Of a stretch of DNA of 64,000 bases, positions 32,538 through 41,094 are shown piece after piece. Position 1 is the stretch's first letter. Each line of letters begins with the position of its first letter. The DNA is taken from positions 21,916-85,915 of the forward strand of contig NZ_RPDI01000013.1 of assembly GCF_003917135.1 (NCBI RefSeq), read 5' to 3'. The notes beneath the pieces are model-generated. The model made no database searches. It was not told the DNA's origin and saw nothing but the letters and a program-made list of their open reading frames with translations. Origin of the DNA: Leucobacter chromiireducens (GTDB lineage: Bacteria > Actinomycetota > Actinomycetes > Actinomycetales > Microbacteriaceae). Both the position numbers and the translations under genes were made by a program.

Positions 32538-34652
32538 ATGGCGAATCTCGAGCACTCCACACACGAACAGGCGCTCGCGGTCCTGCGGCAGCTGACGGGC
32601 AACGCGGCGGCCGAGTTCCACCCCGGCCAGTTCGAGGCCATCAGTGCGCTCGTTGACGAGGGGCGGCGCGCGCTCGTCGTGCAGCGCACCGGCTGGGGCA
32701 AGTCGGCGGTGTACTTCGTCGCGACGGCGCTGCTGCGCGCGCGGGGCGCCGGCCCGACGTTGCTCGTCTCGCCCTTGCTCGCGCTCATGCGGGATCAGGT
32801 GGCCGCGGCCGAGCGCGCCGGCGTGCGCGCCGCGGCGATCAACTCGGCCACCGCCGAGGAGTGGGAAGAGATCGAGGGCCGCCTCGCCCGCGATGAGGTG
32901 GACGTGCTCCTCGTCTCCCCCGAGCGGCTCAACAACCCGCGGTTCCGCGACACGCAGCTGCCGGCCATTCTCGCCAGCATGGGGCTCATGGTGATCGACG
33001 AGGCGCACTGCATCTCCGACTGGGGTCACGACTTCCGGCCGGACTACCGTCGGATCGCTGCGCTGCTCGCCGGGCTTGAGCGCCACGTCCCGGTGCTCGC
33101 CACCACGGCGACCGCGAACGGGCGGGTCGTCGCCGACGTCGCCGAGCAGCTCGGCAGCGACGTCCTCACACTGCGCGGCACGCTCGCCCGAGACTCGCTG
33201 CGGCTCGGCAGCCTCCGCCTGCCGTCCGCGGAGGCGCGGCTGGCCTGGCTGGTGGAGCACCTCGGCGGCTTCACGGGCAGCGGCATCGTGTACGCCCTCA
33301 CCGTCTCCGCCGCGGAGGACACCGCGCTCCTGCTGCGCGACGCCGGGTACGAGGTCGCCGCGTACACCGGCCGCACCGATCCGGAGGAGCGCGCGCGGCT
33401 CGAAACCGCGCTGCAGCGCAACGAGGTGAAGGCGCTCATCGCGACGAGCGCGCTCGGGATGGGCTTCGACAAGCCGGATCTCGGCTTCGTGCTCCACCTG
33501 GGGGCGCCGTCCTCCCCCGTCGCGTACTACCAGCAGGTTGGCCGCGCCGGCCGCGGCACGGCGCACGCCGACGTGCTGCTCCTCCCCGGCGCCGAGGACC
33601 CCGCGATCTGGCGGTACTTCGCGACCGCGTCGATGCCCGACCCGGAGCGGGCGCGCGCCGTCATCGAGGCGCTCGGCTCACCCGACTCGGCTCCGCTCTC
33701 GACGCCGGCGCTCGAAGCGCAGGTGGATCTGCGGCGCACCCAGCTCGAACTCCTGCTGAAAGTGCTCGACGTCGACGGCGCGGTGAGCCGGGTGCAGGGC
33801 GGCTGGGTGTCGACGGGTGCGGCGTGGACGTACGACGCCGAGCGCTACCGGCGGATCGCGGCGGCGCGCGAGGCCGAGCAGGCGGCGATGCTGCGGTATG
33901 AGCGGGGTGAGGCGTGCCGCATGGCTGAACTGCAGCGGGAGCTCGACGATCCCACCGCTGCGAACTGCGGCCGCTGCGACGTGTGCGCAGGCCCCTGGTA
34001 CCCGAGCGTGGTCACCGGCGCCGCCGCGGAACGCGCGACGACGCGCCTGCAGCAAGCCGGGGTACCCATTGAGGTGCGCGGGCAGTGGCCGACGGGGGCC
34101 GACCGGCGCGGGGTCCCCGTGCGGGGGCGCATCGCGCAGGAGGAGCGCGCGGAGACCGGACGCGTGGTCGCTCGCCTGACCGACCTCGGTTGGGGCGGCC
34201 CGCTCCGCGAGCTGCTCGCCACCGGCGCGCCAGACCGGGCGCTCCCCGAACCGCTCCTCGGCGCCGTGCTCACGACGCTTCGCGACTGGCCGTGGGCCGA
34301 ACGTCCCGTTGGCGTCGTCGCGATGCCCTCGCTGACACGCCCGACGCTGATCGGCAGCACGGCCGCCGCGATCGCCGAGCGCGGCAAGCTGCCGTTCCTC
34401 GGCACGCTCGACTTCGCGGACGAGCGGCCGGCGGCGGGCAGCGGCGGCAACAGCGCGTTCCGCCTGGCGTCCGTGTGGGGCCGGTGGGTGGTCGGCCCGG
34501 AGCTCGCCGCGGTCGTCGCGGAGGCTCCTGGGCCGCTCCTCCTCGTCGACGACCTCGTGGACAGTCGCTGGTCGTTCACGGTCGCCGCGCGCGAGCTGCG
34601 CCTGGCCGGTGCCCCCGCGGTGCTGCCGTTCGCGCTGGCCTCGGTGGGCTAG
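32538..34652 (+). CDS. RecQ-type DNA helicase with C-terminal phosphoribosyltransferase-like domain
   Basis: A 704-residue superfamily 2 helicase. Walker A is RTGWGKSAVYF (about 48-56), DEAH box MVIDEAHCISDWGHDFRPDYRR (about 153), motif VI QQVGRAGRG, and a RecQ zinc site with Cys in GEACRM, NCGRCDVC. The last 110 residues are not helicase or HRDC: VVAMPSLTRPTLIGSTAAAIA and LLLVDDLVDSRWSFTVAARELRLAGAPAVLPFALA resemble the PRPP loop of type I phosphoribosyltransferases, with DSRWS in place of the usual TGxT. The protein should unwind DNA 3' to 5'; the tail's role is unknown. ATG 32538 follows GAGAGGATC. Confidence 0.9.
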   Translation: MANLEHSTHEQALAVLRQLTGNAAAEFHPGQFEAISALVDEGRRALVVQRTGWGKSAVYFVATALLRARGAGPTLLVSPLLALMRDQVAAAERAGVRAAAINSATAEEWEEIEGRLARDEVDVLLVSPERLNNPRFRDTQLPAILASMGLMVIDEAHCISDWGHDFRPDYRRIAALLAGLERHVPVLATTATANGRVVADVAEQLGSDVLTLRGTLARDSLRLGSLRLPSAEARLAWLVEHLGGFTGSGIVYALTVSAAEDTALLLRDAGYEVAAYTGRTDPEERARLETALQRNEVKALIATSALGMGFDKPDLGFVLHLGAPSSPVAYYQQVGRAGRGTAHADVLLLPGAEDPAIWRYFATASMPDPERARAVIEALGSPDSAPLSTPALEAQVDLRRTQLELLLKVLDVDGAVSRVQGGWVSTGAAWTYDAERYRRIAAAREAEQAAMLRYERGEACRMAELQRELDDPTAANCGRCDVCAGPWYPSVVTGAAAERATTRLQQAGVPIEVRGQWPTGADRRGVPVRGRIAQEERAETGRVVARLTDLGWGGPLRELLATGAPDRALPEPLLGAVLTTLRDWPWAERPVGVVAMPSLTRPTLIGSTAAAIAERGKLPFLGTLDFADERPAAGSGGNSAFRLASVWGRWVVGPELAAVVAEAPGPLLLVDDLVDSRWSFTVAARELRLAGAPAVLPFALASVG

Positions 34653-34674
34653 CTGCGCCGGGGCGGCCCGGGCT

Positions 34675-34725
34675 GCTCCGGAAATGCCTCGAGTTTGAGC
34701 CGCTACCCCGGCAGCATTCCGGAGC
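34675..34725. terminator. Hairpin between recQ-type and nei-type genes
   Basis: A 9-bp perfect stem (GCTCCGGAA 34675-34683 with TTCCGGAGC 34717-34725), extended by an inner GCC/GGC pairing, lies in the 142-bp gap between two converging genes. The loop is long, about 33 bases, so it is a moderate candidate for a two-way terminator. Confidence 0.5.
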
Positions 34726-34794
34726 ACACCCTCCGCAAGTTGCCCAGCTGCGCACACAGCCGCGCAGCACCGGGCCACCCAGCACCCGCCCCCG

Positions 34795-35793
34795 CTAGTG
34801 CTGGCAGCCCGGGCACCAGTACAGCTTGCGCGCCCCGAACTCCTCGAGCACGATGTTCGCGCCGCAGCGCTTGCACGGCGTGCCCTCCAGCTTGTACACC
34901 CAGTGCCGCTCGTCCCGCTCAACGAGTGCCTTCTGGTACGCCTCACCCTCGAGCCCGTCGATCGTGATCATCTGCCCAACCGTGATCCCCACCTCGAGCA
35001 GCTCGGCCCAGTCGTCCCAGAGGGCCTCCAGCACGGCGCGGTCGAGCGAGTTCGCCGGGGTGTGCGGATTCAGTTCGGCGCGGAAGAGCATCTCGGCGCG
35101 GTACACGTTGCCGATCCCGGCCACCACCGCCTGATCCATCAGCACGAGCCCGATCGGTGTCTTCTTCTTGCCTGCGCGCTCGACGAACCGCGCGCGCTCG
35201 GCCGGGGTGTTCGCGTTCGCGGGGTCCGGCCCGAGGCGCTGCACCACGGCGTCCACCTCGGCCGGCGTGAGCACCTCGCACGCGGTCGGCCCGCGCAGAT
35301 CCGCGCACACCGTGTCCGTCAGCAGGCGAACGCGCACCTGGCCAACGGGCTCCGGCGGGAACGTCCCGCTCACCGCGGACTCCTTATCGGTCTCGGCCAT
35401 CCGCACACGCGTGCGCCGCGGCGCACCGATCGACGTCACCGAGTCCTCGGCGTCGCGATCGACCGCGCGCCCCGGCCCCGCGTTCTCGCCGTTCTGCCCG
35501 AGCCGGGAGTGGCCTGGCGTCTGCCCGTGGATCTGGATCGACGAGTCGACGCGCACCTCCCCAGAGAAGTCCCACGCCCCGTAGATGCCGAGGTGCACGC
35601 GCAGCCACTGATCCCCGGCGAACTCGAGAAACATCTGCTTCCCGACCGCGCGCGCGTCGAGCATCTCGCGCCCGTCGAGCAGTGCGGCGCCCTGCGCGAA
35701 GCGCCCCTGCGGGCTCGACACGGCGGGGCGGGACCCCACGAAGTTCACGCCAAACTGCCGCGCGATGCGGTGGACGGAATGCCCCTCAGGCAT
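34795..35793 (-). CDS. Fpg/Nei family DNA glycosylase with an insertion
   Basis: A 332-residue base-excision repair glycosylase. The N-terminus PEGHSVHRIA provides the catalytic Pro2-Glu3, with Lys in AVGKQMFLEF. The H2TH region is VVAGIGNVYRAEMLFRAELNPHTP, and the C-terminus is a four-cysteine zinc finger (CKRC and CPGC). The PEGH start points to the Nei rather than Fpg branch. Compared with the usual 260-280 residues, an extra segment of about 60 residues, polar and low-complexity (IQIHGQTPGHSRLGQNG through RMAETDKES), interrupts the N-terminal beta domain near residues 80-140. It lies two bases after rpiB on the same strand. Confidence 0.9.
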   Translation of the reverse strand: MPEGHSVHRIARQFGVNFVGSRPAVSSPQGRFAQGAALLDGREMLDARAVGKQMFLEFAGDQWLRVHLGIYGAWDFSGEVRVDSSIQIHGQTPGHSRLGQNGENAGPGRAVDRDAEDSVTSIGAPRRTRVRMAETDKESAVSGTFPPEPVGQVRVRLLTDTVCADLRGPTACEVLTPAEVDAVVQRLGPDPANANTPAERARFVERAGKKKTPIGLVLMDQAVVAGIGNVYRAEMLFRAELNPHTPANSLDRAVLEALWDDWAELLEVGITVGQMITIDGLEGEAYQKALVERDERHWVYKLEGTPCKRCGANIVLEEFGARKLYWCPGCQH

Positions 35794-35795
35794 GC

Positions 35796-36290
35796 TTAGC
35801 CCAGCTGGTCGACGTGCTTGCCGGCGATGTCGCCCGTCTGCTCGTACTCGCCGAGCTGTGCGATGCGGCGCACGTGGCGCTCGTCGCCGGGGAACGGCGT
35901 GGTGATGAAGCGTTCAATGAAGCGGATCGCGTCCTCGACGGGGTGCTGGCGCGCCCCGATGGAGATGACGTTCGCGTTGTTGTGCTCGCGGGCAAGCTCG
36001 GCCGTCGAGTCGTTCCAGACGAGCGCCGCGCGGATCCCAGCGACCTTGTTCGCGGCGATCTGCTCGCCGTTGCCCGAGCCGCCGAACACCACGCCGAGCG
36101 CCTCGACGCCAGCGCGCTGATCCTTCGCCACTCCGATCGCCGCGTTGATGCAGAACGACGGGTAGTCGTCGAGCGCGTCGTACTCGGCCGGCCCGTGGTC
36201 GATGACCTCGTGCCCCAGCCCCTGCAGGTGCTGCTGCAGCTGCTGGCTGAACTCGAGGCCGGCGTGGTCGGTGGCTACATGGATGCGCAT
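35796..36290 (-). CDS. rpiB: Ribose-5-phosphate isomerase B
   Basis: RpiB interconverts ribose 5-phosphate and ribulose 5-phosphate in the pentose phosphate pathway. The 164-residue protein has VATDHAGLEFSQQLQQHL, VFGGSGNGEQIAANKVAGIRAALVW and NNANVISIGARQH. The GSGNGE loop, with Glu as base instead of the Cys of E. coli RpiB, is the actinobacterial (M. tuberculosis-like) form. A TAGGAT box ends seven bases before ATG 36290, so the mRNA may be leaderless. The gene runs into the nei-type gene two bases later. Confidence 0.95.
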   Translation of the reverse strand: MRIHVATDHAGLEFSQQLQQHLQGLGHEVIDHGPAEYDALDDYPSFCINAAIGVAKDQRAGVEALGVVFGGSGNGEQIAANKVAGIRAALVWNDSTAELAREHNNANVISIGARQHPVEDAIRFIERFITTPFPGDERHVRRIAQLGEYEQTGDIAGKHVDQLG

Positions 36291-36297
36291 GCCATCA

Positions 36298-36303
36298 ATC
36301 CTA
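36298..36303 (-). promoter_or_regulatory. -10 box for rpiB (leaderless spacing)
   Basis: TAGGAT on the minus strand ends seven bases before the rpiB ATG. No ribosome binding site is present between them. Confidence 0.5.
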
Positions 36304-36339
36304 GCGACGCAGCGGGCCGGTCGAGAACTCGCGCTGGCG

Positions 36340-36960
36340 CTAGAACTGCGGGCCGGCGCTCCGACCGCGCTTCAGTTCGTAGAAGCCGGGGACGCTCGCC
36401 GCGGCGACGATGCCGTCCCACAGCCGGAGGGCCGTCTCCCCCGTCGGCGCCGGCGTCACGACCGGCCCGAAGAAGGCGTTGCCGTTCACCGAGATGATGG
36501 GCACCCCGACATCGGGCCCGGCGAGCTCCAACGCGTGATCCGTGTTCGCGCGCAGCTGCGCGTCGGCTACCTCGGTGTCTGCAGCTGCGGCGAGCGCGGG
36601 ATCGAGGCCGAGCTCGGCGAGCGACTCGGCGATGATCGCGTCGACGTCGGTCCGTCCGCCCGGGTGGATGCGCGTGCCGAGCGCGGTGTAGAGCGGCCCG
36701 ACGACGGTCTGCCCGCTCGCCACGCGCGCGGCTTCCACGACGCGCCCCATGCGATGTCCCGCGATGTGGTGCGGCGTGTGGTCGTTCGGCTCGTTGCCCT
36801 CGTTGAGGATGGCGAGGCTGATGGGGTGCCAGGTGATCGCGAAACCGCGGCGCTCGGCAACCTCGCTCGCCCAGCGGCTGGTCATCCAGCACCACGGGCA
36901 GATCGGGTCAAACCAGAACTCGACCTCGGGTTTCTCGGGAATTGGTTGCAGCGCGTTCAT
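36340..36960 (-). CDS. DsbA-like CPWC oxidoreductase, mycothiol-dependent nitroreductase type
   Basis: A 206-residue thioredoxin-fold protein of the DsbA/FrnE branch. The active site is C21-P-W-C24 in FDPICPWCWMTSRW, and the cis-Pro is in VPIISVNGNAFFGP. No signal peptide is visible, so it is cytoplasmic. The CPWC motif and overall pattern (HPISLAILNEGNE, HRMGRVVEAARV) match the Rv2466c family, which uses mycothiol to reduce nitro compounds and is peroxide-inducible in mycobacteria. Function is by family resemblance. TAGGCT ends six bases before ATG 36960, a leaderless arrangement. It diverges from pepN. Confidence 0.85.
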   Translation of the reverse strand: MNALQPIPEKPEVEFWFDPICPWCWMTSRWASEVAERRGFAITWHPISLAILNEGNEPNDHTPHHIAGHRMGRVVEAARVASGQTVVGPLYTALGTRIHPGGRTDVDAIIAESLAELGLDPALAAAADTEVADAQLRANTDHALELAGPDVGVPIISVNGNAFFGPVVTPAPTGETALRLWDGIVAAASVPGFYELKRGRSAGPQF

Positions 36961-36966
36961 GTCGCC

Positions 36967-36972
36967 AGCCTA
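36967..36972 (-). promoter_or_regulatory. -10 box for the CPWC oxidoreductase (leaderless spacing)
   Basis: TAGGCT on the minus strand ends six bases before the ATG. Confidence 0.5.
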
Positions 36973-37033
36973 CCCGCGGGCGGCGGGCATAAGGTGGAGA
37001 TCGTCACATTCGTTTACTCGTCAGGAGCAGTAC

Positions 37034-39655
37034 GTGCCAGGAACGAACCTCACCCGCGTCGAGGCCCAGGAGCGGGCCGCAGTCGTCGCGACGCAGCGCT
37101 ATGAGGTGGCGCTGGATCTCACCACCGGCCCGGAGACCTTTGCCGCGGCCACCACGATCCATTTCACCGCAACCCCCGGGGCCGACACCTTCGTCGACCT
37201 CATCGCCGACTCGGTCGAGCGCGTCGCGCTGAACGGGGTCGATTTGGATCCCACAGCCCTGTTCGCGGATTCCCGCGTCCAGCTGCCCGGCCTCGCCGCC
37301 GAGAACACCGTCGTGATCGAGTCGACGCAGCGCTACACCAACACGGGTGAGGGACTGCACCGCTTCGTGGATCCCGCGGACGGCGAGGTGTATCTCTACT
37401 CGCAGTTCGAGGTGCCCGACTCGCGCCGCATGTTCGCCGTGTTCGAGCAGCCGGATCTGAAGGCAACGTTCGCGTTCACGATCACGGCGCCCGCGCGCTG
37501 GAAGGTCGTCTCGAACCAGCCGACCCCCGCCCCGGTCGCCGCAGGCACGAAGGCCGCGGCGCAGGGCGCCGACTGGGCGGAGCAGGAGATCGCCACCTGG
37601 GCGTTCGAGCCGACCCCGGTCATGTCGAGCTACATCACCGCGCTGATCGCTGGCCCGTACGCCGAGGTGCGCTCGGAGCTCACGAACCGCGACGGGCGCA
37701 CGATCCCGCTCGGCGTGTTCTGCCGCGAGTCGCTCTCGGAGTACCTCGACGCCGACTACATCTTCGAGAAGACCCGCGAGGGCTTCGAGTTCTTCGAGGC
37801 GCAGTTCGACTTCCCGTACCCGTTTGAGAAGTACGATCAGCTCTTCGTGCCCGAGTACAACATGGGCGCGATGGAGAACATTGGCGCGGTGACGTTCACC
37901 GAGGCGTACGTGTTCCGCAGCCAGGTGACCGATGCGATGCGCGAGCGCCGCGTGGTGACGATCCTGCACGAGCTCGCGCACATGTGGTTCGGCGACCTCG
38001 TGACCATGCGGTGGTGGAACGATCTGTGGCTGAACGAGTCGTTCGCCGAGTACATGTCGACGCTCGGTGTCGCGGAGGCGACCGAGTGGAGCGAGTGCTG
38101 GACGACGTTCGTCGCGTCGGAGAAGTCGTGGGCGTACCGGCAGGATCAGCTGCCGTCGACGCACCCGATCGTCGCCGAGATCCGGGACCTCGAGGACGTG
38201 CTCGTCAACTTCGACGGCATCACCTATGCCAAGGGCGCGTCGGTGCTCAAGCAGCTCGTCGCCTGGGTGGGCCGTGAGCCCTTCATGCAGGGCGTGCACG
38301 AGTACTTCGTGAAGCACCAGTACTCGAACACTGAGCTGCCCGATCTCATGCGCGAGCTGGAGGCGAAGTCGGGCCGCGATCTCTCGGACTGGACGGCGAA
38401 GTGGCTCGAGACCGCCGGCGTGAACACGCTGCGCCCGGTGTTTGAGCTCGCGGCCGACGGCAGCTACGCGAGCTTCGCGATCGAGCAGACCGCGATCCCC
38501 GAGTACCCGACGATCCGCCCGCACCGCATCGCGGTTGGCCTGTACGGCACGGTCGCCGATGGCACCGACGCTGACGGTGCCGTTCGGCGGATCCAGCGCA
38601 TCGAGCTCGACATCGACGGCCAGCGCACCGAGGTGCCCGAGCTCGTCGGTGTCGCGCAGCCCGAGCTGCTGCTGCTCAACGACGACGATCTCACGTACGC
38701 GAAGATCCGCCTCGACGAGCGTTCGCTCGAGACGGCCGCCGCGAAGCTCGGCAGCGTCGAGGACTCCCTCACCCGCGCCCTCCTGTGGGGCACGCTCTGG
38801 GATGCGACGCGCGACGCCGAGTTCCCGGCCTCCCGCTTCGTGGACATCGTGCTCGCGCACGTCGGTGCGGAGTCGGCGTCGACGACGCTGCGCACCCTGC
38901 TCGGGCAGCTGCTGCTCTCGGCGTCGAGCTACGTTGCGCCCGAGCGCCGCGCGGCAACGCTCGAGAAAGTCGCCGACGCGCTGTGGCGCCTCGCGGTCGA
39001 CGCGGAGCCGGGCAGTGACCGCCAGTTCCAGTTCGTGAAGTCGTTCGGGCAGCTCGCCGAGAGCGAGGAGCAGCTCGACACGGTGCAGGGGCTCTTCGAC
39101 GGCTCGCTGCCGCTCGACGGACTCGACATCGACACCGATCTCGGCTGGGAGCTGCTCATCGCGCTCGCGGCTGGCGGGCGGGGCACCCGCGAGCAGATCG
39201 AGGCGCGGCTCGCTGAGGATCGCACCGCGAGCGGCAACCAGTCGGCGGCGCACGCGCGTGCAGCGCTCCCCACCGCCGCGGACAAGGACGCCGCGTGGGC
39301 GTCGGTGTTCGACGACGCGAATCAGCCGAACGCCATCGTGCGTGCCACGGGTCTCGGCTTCACGCGCGCGCACGACGTGACGCTGCTCGAGCCGTACATT
39401 GCGCGCTTCTTCGCGGCGCTCACGCCCGTGTGGGAGTCGCGCAGCTACGCGATCGCCGAGGAGCTCATCGAGGGCTTCTACCCGGCACCGCTCGCGCACG
39501 CGGCGCTCGCACAGGCGACGCGCGACTGGCTCGCGGCGAACGCCGAGGCACCGGCCGCGCTGCGCCGCATGATCTCCGAGCACCTCGCCGGAGTCGAGCG
39601 CGCACTCCGCGCGCAGCAGGCAGATCAGGCGGCGCCCGCGGCGCCGACGGCATAG
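37034..39655 (+). CDS. pepN: Aminopeptidase N (M1 family)
   Basis: An 873-residue zinc metallopeptidase removing N-terminal residues from peptides in the cytoplasm. The exopeptidase motif GAMENIGAVTF (about residue 277) and the zinc site HELAHMWFGDLVTMRWWNDLWLNESFAEY (His312, His316 and the downstream Glu) are intact. The C-terminal ERAP1-like helical domain extends to the Gln/Ala-rich end. GTG 37034 is preferred because AGGAG lies six bases upstream and the conserved N-terminus (NLTRVEAQERAAVV) follows at once; the open frame upstream is antisense to the oxidoreductase. It is followed by the MscS gene after 10 bp. Confidence 0.96.
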   Translation: MPGTNLTRVEAQERAAVVATQRYEVALDLTTGPETFAAATTIHFTATPGADTFVDLIADSVERVALNGVDLDPTALFADSRVQLPGLAAENTVVIESTQRYTNTGEGLHRFVDPADGEVYLYSQFEVPDSRRMFAVFEQPDLKATFAFTITAPARWKVVSNQPTPAPVAAGTKAAAQGADWAEQEIATWAFEPTPVMSSYITALIAGPYAEVRSELTNRDGRTIPLGVFCRESLSEYLDADYIFEKTREGFEFFEAQFDFPYPFEKYDQLFVPEYNMGAMENIGAVTFTEAYVFRSQVTDAMRERRVVTILHELAHMWFGDLVTMRWWNDLWLNESFAEYMSTLGVAEATEWSECWTTFVASEKSWAYRQDQLPSTHPIVAEIRDLEDVLVNFDGITYAKGASVLKQLVAWVGREPFMQGVHEYFVKHQYSNTELPDLMRELEAKSGRDLSDWTAKWLETAGVNTLRPVFELAADGSYASFAIEQTAIPEYPTIRPHRIAVGLYGTVADGTDADGAVRRIQRIELDIDGQRTEVPELVGVAQPELLLLNDDDLTYAKIRLDERSLETAAAKLGSVEDSLTRALLWGTLWDATRDAEFPASRFVDIVLAHVGAESASTTLRTLLGQLLLSASSYVAPERRAATLEKVADALWRLAVDAEPGSDRQFQFVKSFGQLAESEEQLDTVQGLFDGSLPLDGLDIDTDLGWELLIALAAGGRGTREQIEARLAEDRTASGNQSAAHARAALPTAADKDAAWASVFDDANQPNAIVRATGLGFTRAHDVTLLEPYIARFFAALTPVWESRSYAIAEELIEGFYPAPLAHAALAQATRDWLAANAEAPAALRRMISEHLAGVERALRAQQADQAAPAAPTA

Positions 39656-39665
39656 GGGGAACATC

Positions 39666-40559
39666 ATGAGTGAGTTCGGCGCGGCACTCGCGAGCTTCTA
39701 CGAGACGTACCACACGGTGATCAACATCATCGTGATCGTGATCGCAGCATGCCTCGTGAACTGGGTGCTGCGCCGACTCCTCATGCGCACGGTCACGCAG
39801 GTGGTGCGCGGGGTGAAGCGCGCCCAGGACGTTGACACGACCTCCGAGATGATGGCGGCGCCCTACGTGAACGCGCGCGCGGTGCAGCGCACACGCACGC
39901 TCGGCACGGTGGGGCGCCACATGATCACGTGGACCGTGGTGATCACCGCGATCATCCTGATCCTCGCGCAGCTCACGGTCGACCTCGCCGCGGTGCTCAC
40001 CTCGGCCGGAATCGTGGCCGCCGGGCTCACCTTCGGCGCGCAGAACATCGTGAAGGACATCCTGAACGGGATCTTCATGGTGTTCGAGGACCAGTTGGGC
40101 GTCGGCGATGTGGTCCAGATCGGCACGGTCAGCGGCACCGTCGAGGACGTGGGGATCCGGGTCACCCAGGTGCGCGCGCTCGACGGCACCCTGTGGCACA
40201 TCCGCAACGGCGAGATCCTCACGCTCGGCAACTCCTCGCAGGGCTGGGGCCGGGCGCTCATCGACGTGACGGTCGACGCGAATCAGGATCTCAGCCACGT
40301 CTCCGACGTGATGATCGACGCGGCACGCGCCCTCCTCACCTCTGAGAAGTACGCACGGAAAGTCACCGGCGAGCCCGAGGTGCTCGGCCTCGAGAGCGTG
40401 TTCGGTGACCGCGCCACCCTCCGCCTCGCGGTGCGCACGCGCCCGGAGGCCAGGTGGGAGGTGCAGCGCGGCATCCGCGCAGAGCTTCGTCGCGCGTTCG
40501 CCGAGGAGGGCATCGTGCTCTCCGACGAGCGCCCCAACCTGCCGGGAGGCACCGCATGA
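39666..40559 (+). CDS. MscS family mechanosensitive channel
   Basis: A 297-residue small-conductance channel protein with three N-terminal hydrophobic helices. The pore-lining helix and beta domain read GLTFGAQNIVKDILNGIFMVFEDQLGVGDVVQIGTVSGTVEDVGIRVTQV. It should open on hypo-osmotic shock to release solutes. A Gln-Asn pair replaces part of the usual Gly/Ala packing motif. ATG 39666 follows GGGGA. It is coupled to the globin gene by a 4-bp overlap, forming a short pepN-mscS-globin operon. Confidence 0.9.
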   Translation: MSEFGAALASFYETYHTVINIIVIVIAACLVNWVLRRLLMRTVTQVVRGVKRAQDVDTTSEMMAAPYVNARAVQRTRTLGTVGRHMITWTVVITAIILILAQLTVDLAAVLTSAGIVAAGLTFGAQNIVKDILNGIFMVFEDQLGVGDVVQIGTVSGTVEDVGIRVTQVRALDGTLWHIRNGEILTLGNSSQGWGRALIDVTVDANQDLSHVSDVMIDAARALLTSEKYARKVTGEPEVLGLESVFGDRATLRLAVRTRPEARWEVQRGIRAELRRAFAEEGIVLSDERPNLPGGTA

Positions 40560-41032
40560 CCGACCCTGCCCAGAACCCCACGCCCCAGAACCCCACGCCC
40601 CAGAGCACCCCGGCGCCGCGCCTCACGCTCCGCGCCGGCGCCGACGGCGCAGCCGTCACCGAGACCCTCTGGTCGCAGGTGGGCGGCACTGAGACGTTCG
40701 AGGTGATCGCCCGCGCGTTCTACCGCGGGGTGCGCGAGGACGAGGTGCTCGCCCCCATGTACCCGCAGGACGACTGGGAGGGGGCGACCTGGCGGCTCCG
40801 CGCGTTCCTTGAGCAGTACTGGGGTGGCCCGTCCACCTACTCCGAGGAGCGCGGGCACCCGCGCCTGCGCATGCGCCACCAGCCGTTCGCGGTGACGCCG
40901 GACGCCAAGGAGCGGTGGCTGCGCCACATGCACGCCGCCCTCGACGAGGCGGCGCTGCCGCCCATGCACGATGCGGCGTTCCGCGACTACGTTGAGCGCG
41001 CCGCGCTCGCGATGGTGAACCGCTTCGAGTAG
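40556..41032 (+). CDS. glbO: Truncated haemoglobin, group II (trHbO)
   Basis: A 158-residue 2-on-2 globin. The Tyr B10 region is EVIARAFYRGVREDEVLAPMYP, the proximal His F8 lies in LRMRHQPFAVTP, and Trp G8 in AKERWLRHMHAAL. These mark group II trHbO, which binds O2 tightly and may handle reactive oxygen or nitrogen species. The first 25 residues are a Pro/Gln/Asn-rich repeat (QNPTPQNPTPQSTP, two 15-bp direct repeats in the DNA) not found in most relatives. The start overlaps the MscS stop by 4 bp. Confidence 0.93.
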   Translation: MTDPAQNPTPQNPTPQSTPAPRLTLRAGADGAAVTETLWSQVGGTETFEVIARAFYRGVREDEVLAPMYPQDDWEGATWRLRAFLEQYWGGPSTYSEERGHPRLRMRHQPFAVTPDAKERWLRHMHAALDEAALPPMHDAAFRDYVERAALAMVNRFE

Positions 41033-41082
41033 CACACCAGCGTGGGCGGCGCGATGGGGATGCGCTCCGCGCGTTCCCGACC

Positions 41083-41088
41083 TATACT
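41083..41088 (+). promoter_or_regulatory. -10 box for the HhH-GPD gene (leaderless spacing)
   Basis: TATACT ends six bases before ATG 41095, a near-consensus -10 at leaderless distance. Confidence 0.6.
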
Positions 41089-41094
41089 CGCGCC

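Noticed and set aside
37004..39667. 887-codon minus-strand frame opposite pepN
   Set aside because: Composition is Arg/His/Glu-rich without motifs, while the plus strand encodes an intact M1 aminopeptidase.
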